DNA from: Algoriphagus marincola DSM 16067
GTDB lineage: Bacteria; Bacteroidota; Bacteroidia; Cytophagales; Cyclobacteriaceae
Length of the DNA stretch: 64,000 nt
Reading direction: 5' to 3'
NCBI RefSeq assembly: GCF_000429405.1
Contig: NZ_AUBU01000001.1
Location: 505,321 to 569,320, forward strand
The first letter of the stretch is position 1. Each line of letters opens with the position of its first letter. A program made the translations under genes and the position numbers. Below the pieces are notes generated by a model. That model saw only the letters and a list, made by a program, of their open reading frames with translations. It was not told the DNA's origin and searched no databases. Positions 61,340 through 64,000 of this stretch are shown here, in pieces.

Positions 61340-64000
61340 AAAGTTCTAAGGCTTCCCCATGAATACCTACCAGCATGTACTTTTTCTCTTTCCATTCTAA
61401 AGGAAGAAAGGATTTGATATCACCTTTGATGGTAAGTCCAGATTGGGAAGGATAGCTAGCTTTAAAGTTTCCATTTCCATCCCCATTCAAAAACAACCCC
61501 AGCCCGGCATCCAAATTTCCAATGCGGATTCGGCTTTGTCTTTGATTTCCTCCCAAAAGAATGTCCATATTTCCATCGCCGTCAAAATCTCCTGTTTGAA
61601 TAGCGTAGATCGGGAAAGATTGAGCCATTCTAGGTAATTCGTGAGGAATAAAGCCATTTGGCGTATTTTCCAGGTAGTAAGATTTTAAAGTATTTGCGGT
61701 TAGCGTAAGGGCATTTTCCAACTTGTCTTGATCGAAAAGATCATCCATTTTGGCCACTGCATAGGATTCGTAGGTGGTGAATTTACTTCGCATCTCTACC
61801 ATCTGACTCAGAAGTTCATCTCGGCTAGGGAAGGGGTAGGCTTCCTCTCCGATGTAGCATTCCAAGATCGGATCGATAGAGCCATTTTGGTCAAAATCAG
61901 CTGCAATCAAGCGGATCAATTTTTTATCAGAAACTTCAAATTGGGAGTTTTCACCAAAATTACCTGCAATTAGATCTAAGTCTCCATCTCCATCCATATC
62001 AGCTTGTGCAAGGGATGACCACCATCCGAGCATCGGAGAAGAAAGAAATTTATCACTTTGATTATAAAAAGATTCACCTGCCTGGTTTACCAAGAAAATC
62101 AAATTGGTGAATTCCCCTGCCAGAATCAAATCCTCCCATCCATCTTGATTTAAGTCTTGTACCAAAGCACTACTCACCATTCCTAATTTTCCATTTTCAG
62201 GTAAATAGGAATCTGATTGATCGGTGAAATTGCCATTGCCATCATTAATCAAGATTTTGCTTTCTGGACTCAAAGGGTATCTACCGGGTATGATTTTCCC
62301 TCCCACAAAAAGGTCCAAATGGCCATCTCCATTCACATCAAGAGAGACAGCCGGTCCGGTACTGGTTAAATAGTTCGGAAAGTTGCTTTGTATTTCCAGT
62401 TTTCCTTGACCATTATTCAAGTAAAGCCGGTCTTGTAGGCTTTCATCGGATCGGATATAGTCGTGATATCCACCACTTCCAAGAAAAAGGTCTATCCATC
62501 CATCGCCATTGAAATCTTCAAAAAGTGCCACGGCATCCGTGTAATAGGAGGGAGATTGGAAGCCAGTATAGATATTCCAATTTTCGCCGTCCCAGCTAAA
62601 TATTTGAGCAGCTTGACCTTTGGTCCCTCCTACAAAAACCTCGGGCTTGCCATCTTTATTTAAATCGCTGCTAGCTAAACTAGGAGAAATGGCACTCGGC
62701 ATGGTGAGCATCAAGGGTTGCCTTTTAAAATCATTGAAGCCACTCTCTGCTGAAATAAAATCTGGTTTGTTTTCAGTTTTTTGGAAAATGGGACTATCAG
62801 CAGCAACTAATTCATTTTTCTGGGTGGCATTTGAGTAATCCAATTCTAGAATCTGATTGCTTGGTTGATCGGTCAATACCTGTTTTTTGCCATCGGGCCA
62901 GGTAATTTCAATTTGGTCAACTTGCTCCGAATTTCCCAATCCAAAGTGCATGCGGAAGGTAGAGGATGATTGAAATCCTCGGACCACCTGATGCTCTTGA
63001 ACCTGTGTTTCATTACCTACCGTAAGTTTGACCTTGGTGCCAATGCCAAAATTATTTCCCTCAGGTCCTTTGAGCTTGATTTGGAGATGATTACCTGATT
63101 TACTCTGATTTTCAAATATTCCCGCAAATTCATTCAGATTGTTGACGATCAGGTCCAAATCACCATCATTATCCAAGTCTGCAAAGGCTGATCCACTTGA
63201 AAACCCTTCTTCTTCAAAACCCCAGTCTAAAGAACGGTTTGCGAATTGCAAGTCTCCCTGATTTTCAAAGAAATAATTATGAACTGGCGTGGAACTCATG
63301 CTGGTAACGAGGTGGAGCGTGTCCGCCTGCTGGTTAGCGACTGCCTGTTTGAAATAATAGTCGCCTTTGTATTTCAGAAAATCCCGGTTGGTGTAATCCC
63401 GGTAATAGCCATTGCTGACAAAAAGGTCTTTCTGACCGGAATTTGTAGCATCAAAGAATAGTGCTGCCCAAGACCAGTCTGTATTGGAAATACCTGCAAG
63501 TTGGCCCATTTCAGAAAATTTTCCTTCCCCTAAATTCACCTGAAGCATATTTCGCATGTTTTGGTGATAGAAGCCTTTGCGGATCATTAGGGCATATTGC
63601 TCGTAATTTTCTGGCCCGTAAAGCAATTTTTGCCGCTTATTGTCCTCTGGAAGCATGTCCAAAGTGAAGATGTCAAGAAGCCCATCATTATTGATGTCTG
63701 CGATATCAGCGCCCATGGAAAAATGGGAAATATGCTGGAAATAATCCGTCATTACATCCCTGAAGGTTCCGTCTTTTTGATTGATGTACAGATAGTCTGG
63801 TTCAATGTAGTCATTGGTGACAAGGATATCAGGCCAGCCATCTTCATTGATATCAGAAGCTACTACTCCCAGACCAAAGCCTAATGGAGATCCCTTGATT
63901 CCAGCACTTTCGCTGATGTCTGTAAATACATTTCCATCATTTCGATAAAGTTTATCTCCAGAGTAGGGGTGACGGATATTTTTTACCTCATCAAACTCCA
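61326..64000 (-). CDS. FG-GAP/ASPIC (CRTAC1-like) secreted protein, cut by the window edge
   Basis: Large extracellular repeat protein; the reading frame is open to base 64000, so the true start lies outside. FG-GAP/VCBS repeats with calcium-like motifs recur through it (ADINNDGLLDIF, ADLDNDGDLDLI, DLNKDGKPEVF, EDFNGDGWIDLF, DVNGDGHLDLFVG, DMDGDGDLDLI, DFDGDGNMDIL). An ASPIC/UnbV domain sits in the middle (LKGPEGNNFGIGTKVKL to DQIEITWPDGKKQVL). At least 890 residues are in view. Such proteins often bind glycans or are T9SS/surface proteins next to SusC/D. Its end overlaps the haloperoxidase-like gene by 14 bases. Confidence 0.87.
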   Translation of the reverse strand, partial: EFDEVKNIRHPYSGDKLYRNDGNVFTDISESAGIKGSPLGFGLGVVASDINEDGWPDILVTNDYIEPDYLYINQKDGTFRDVMTDYFQHISHFSMGADIADINNDGLLDIFTLDMLPEDNKRQKLLYGPENYEQYALMIRKGFYHQNMRNMLQVNLGEGKFSEMGQLAGISNTDWSWAALFFDATNSGQKDLFVSNGYYRDYTNRDFLKYKGDYYFKQAVANQQADTLHLVTSMSSTPVHNYFFENQGDLQFANRSLDWGFEEEGFSSGSAFADLDNDGDLDLIVNNLNEFAGIFENQSKSGNHLQIKLKGPEGNNFGIGTKVKLTVGNETQVQEHQVVRGFQSSSTFRMHFGLGNSEQVDQIEITWPDGKKQVLTDQPSNQILELDYSNATQKNELVAADSPIFQKTENKPDFISAESGFNDFKRQPLMLTMPSAISPSLASSDLNKDGKPEVFVGGTKGQAAQIFSWDGENWNIYTGFQSPSYYTDAVALFEDFNGDGWIDLFLGSGGYHDYIRSDESLQDRLYLNNGQGKLEIQSNFPNYLTSTGPAVSLDVNGDGHLDLFVGGKIIPGRYPLSPESKILINDGNGNFTDQSDSYLPENGKLGMVSSALVQDLNQDGWEDLILAGEFTNLIFLVNQAGESFYNQSDKFLSSPMLGWWSSLAQADMDGDGDLDLIAGNFGENSQFEVSDKKLIRLIAADFDQNGSIDPILECYIGEEAYPFPSRDELLSQMVEMRSKFTTYESYAVAKMDDLFDQDKLENALTLTANTLKSYYLENTPNGFIPHELPRMAQSFPIYAIQTGDFDGDGNMDILLGGNQRQSRIRIGNLDAGLGLFLNGDGNGNFKASYPSQSGLTIKGDIKSFLPLEWKEKKYMLVGIHGEALELYEYE

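Noticed and set aside
1..64000. tRNA, rRNA, CRISPR arrays, IS transposases or integrases
   Set aside because: Read for spaced direct repeats, cloverleaf-like ends and transposase motifs; none was convincing. A tRNA scan would be needed to exclude a missed tRNA.

Overview
The window reads as chromosomal DNA of a Bacteroidota bacterium, most likely a member of the Cytophagales close to Cyclobacteriaceae/Algoriphagus (an inference from gene content and style; no 16S rRNA is present). Support comes from a SusC/SusD pair, a type IX secretion plug protein, a glutamine synthetase of type III, MenE/MenB, several Bacteroidota-type lipoproteins and OMP families (DUF4397, DUF2141, CarboxypepD_reg-like receptors), and promoter -7 boxes of the form TAnnTTTG instead of TATAAT.

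Layout. 1-5.2 kb is the edge of a surface-polysaccharide locus: a WecA/MraY-type transferase, a DegT aminotransferase, a small PglC-type phosphoglycosyl transferase and a PglF-type 4,6-dehydratase, i.e. most of a bacillosamine-like sugar route without the N-acetyltransferase. 5.3-15.3 kb is mostly core: a COG2509 flavoprotein, a DnaQ-exonuclease/GIY-YIG fusion, a sorbosone-dehydrogenase-like lipoprotein, an ABC-F protein, the T9SS plug protein, an ATP-grasp protein, RluF and a STAS/SEC14-like protein. 15.3-20.9 kb holds two unrecognised genes, a eukaryote-type glycogen branching enzyme, a palindrome-rich intergenic block beside a solitary GIY-YIG nuclease, and MtaB. 21-23.2 kb is GlnN. 23.3-31.6 kb is a small polysaccharide utilisation locus: SusC, SusD, an intra-locus terminator, a GH18 lipoprotein and an exported FAD oxidoreductase. 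31.7-36.5 kb has an ECF sigma factor with an overlapping membrane partner, a DUF4397 lipoprotein and RlmD coupled to a small conserved protein.

36.6-41.2 kb is a sucrose cassette: an SLC45/GPH-like transporter and an amylosucrase, faced by a convergent LacI-family repressor; a LacI-family-like operator lies upstream of the transporter. 41.3-47.5 kb is on the minus strand: a purple-acid-phosphatase-like enzyme, a tight three-gene operon (flavin amine oxidase, membrane-anchored nitrilase, secernin-type peptidase) and a TlpA thioredoxin. 47.7-52.8 kb has Tex and a TonB-dependent receptor. 53-56 kb is the most accessory-looking part: a small unknown protein translationally coupled to a LexA/CI-like S24 repressor, convergent with a TIR-transmembrane-beta sensor protein that has a palindrome at its start, and an unrecognised gene. 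MenE and MenB diverge at 57.5 kb. The end (58.6-64 kb) is a minus-strand operon of an FG-GAP/ASPIC protein (cut by the window edge), a vanadium-haloperoxidase-like PAP2 protein and a sulfatase.

No tRNA, rRNA, CRISPR array, IS transposase or phage module was seen. The strongest candidates for something undescribed are the GIY-YIG nuclease/nested palindrome unit (18.8-19.4 kb), the TIR-TM-sensor protein with its operator (54-55.1 kb), the small ORF/S24 repressor pair (53.0-54.1 kb) and the amine oxidase-nitrilase-secernin operon (42.9-46.7 kb).
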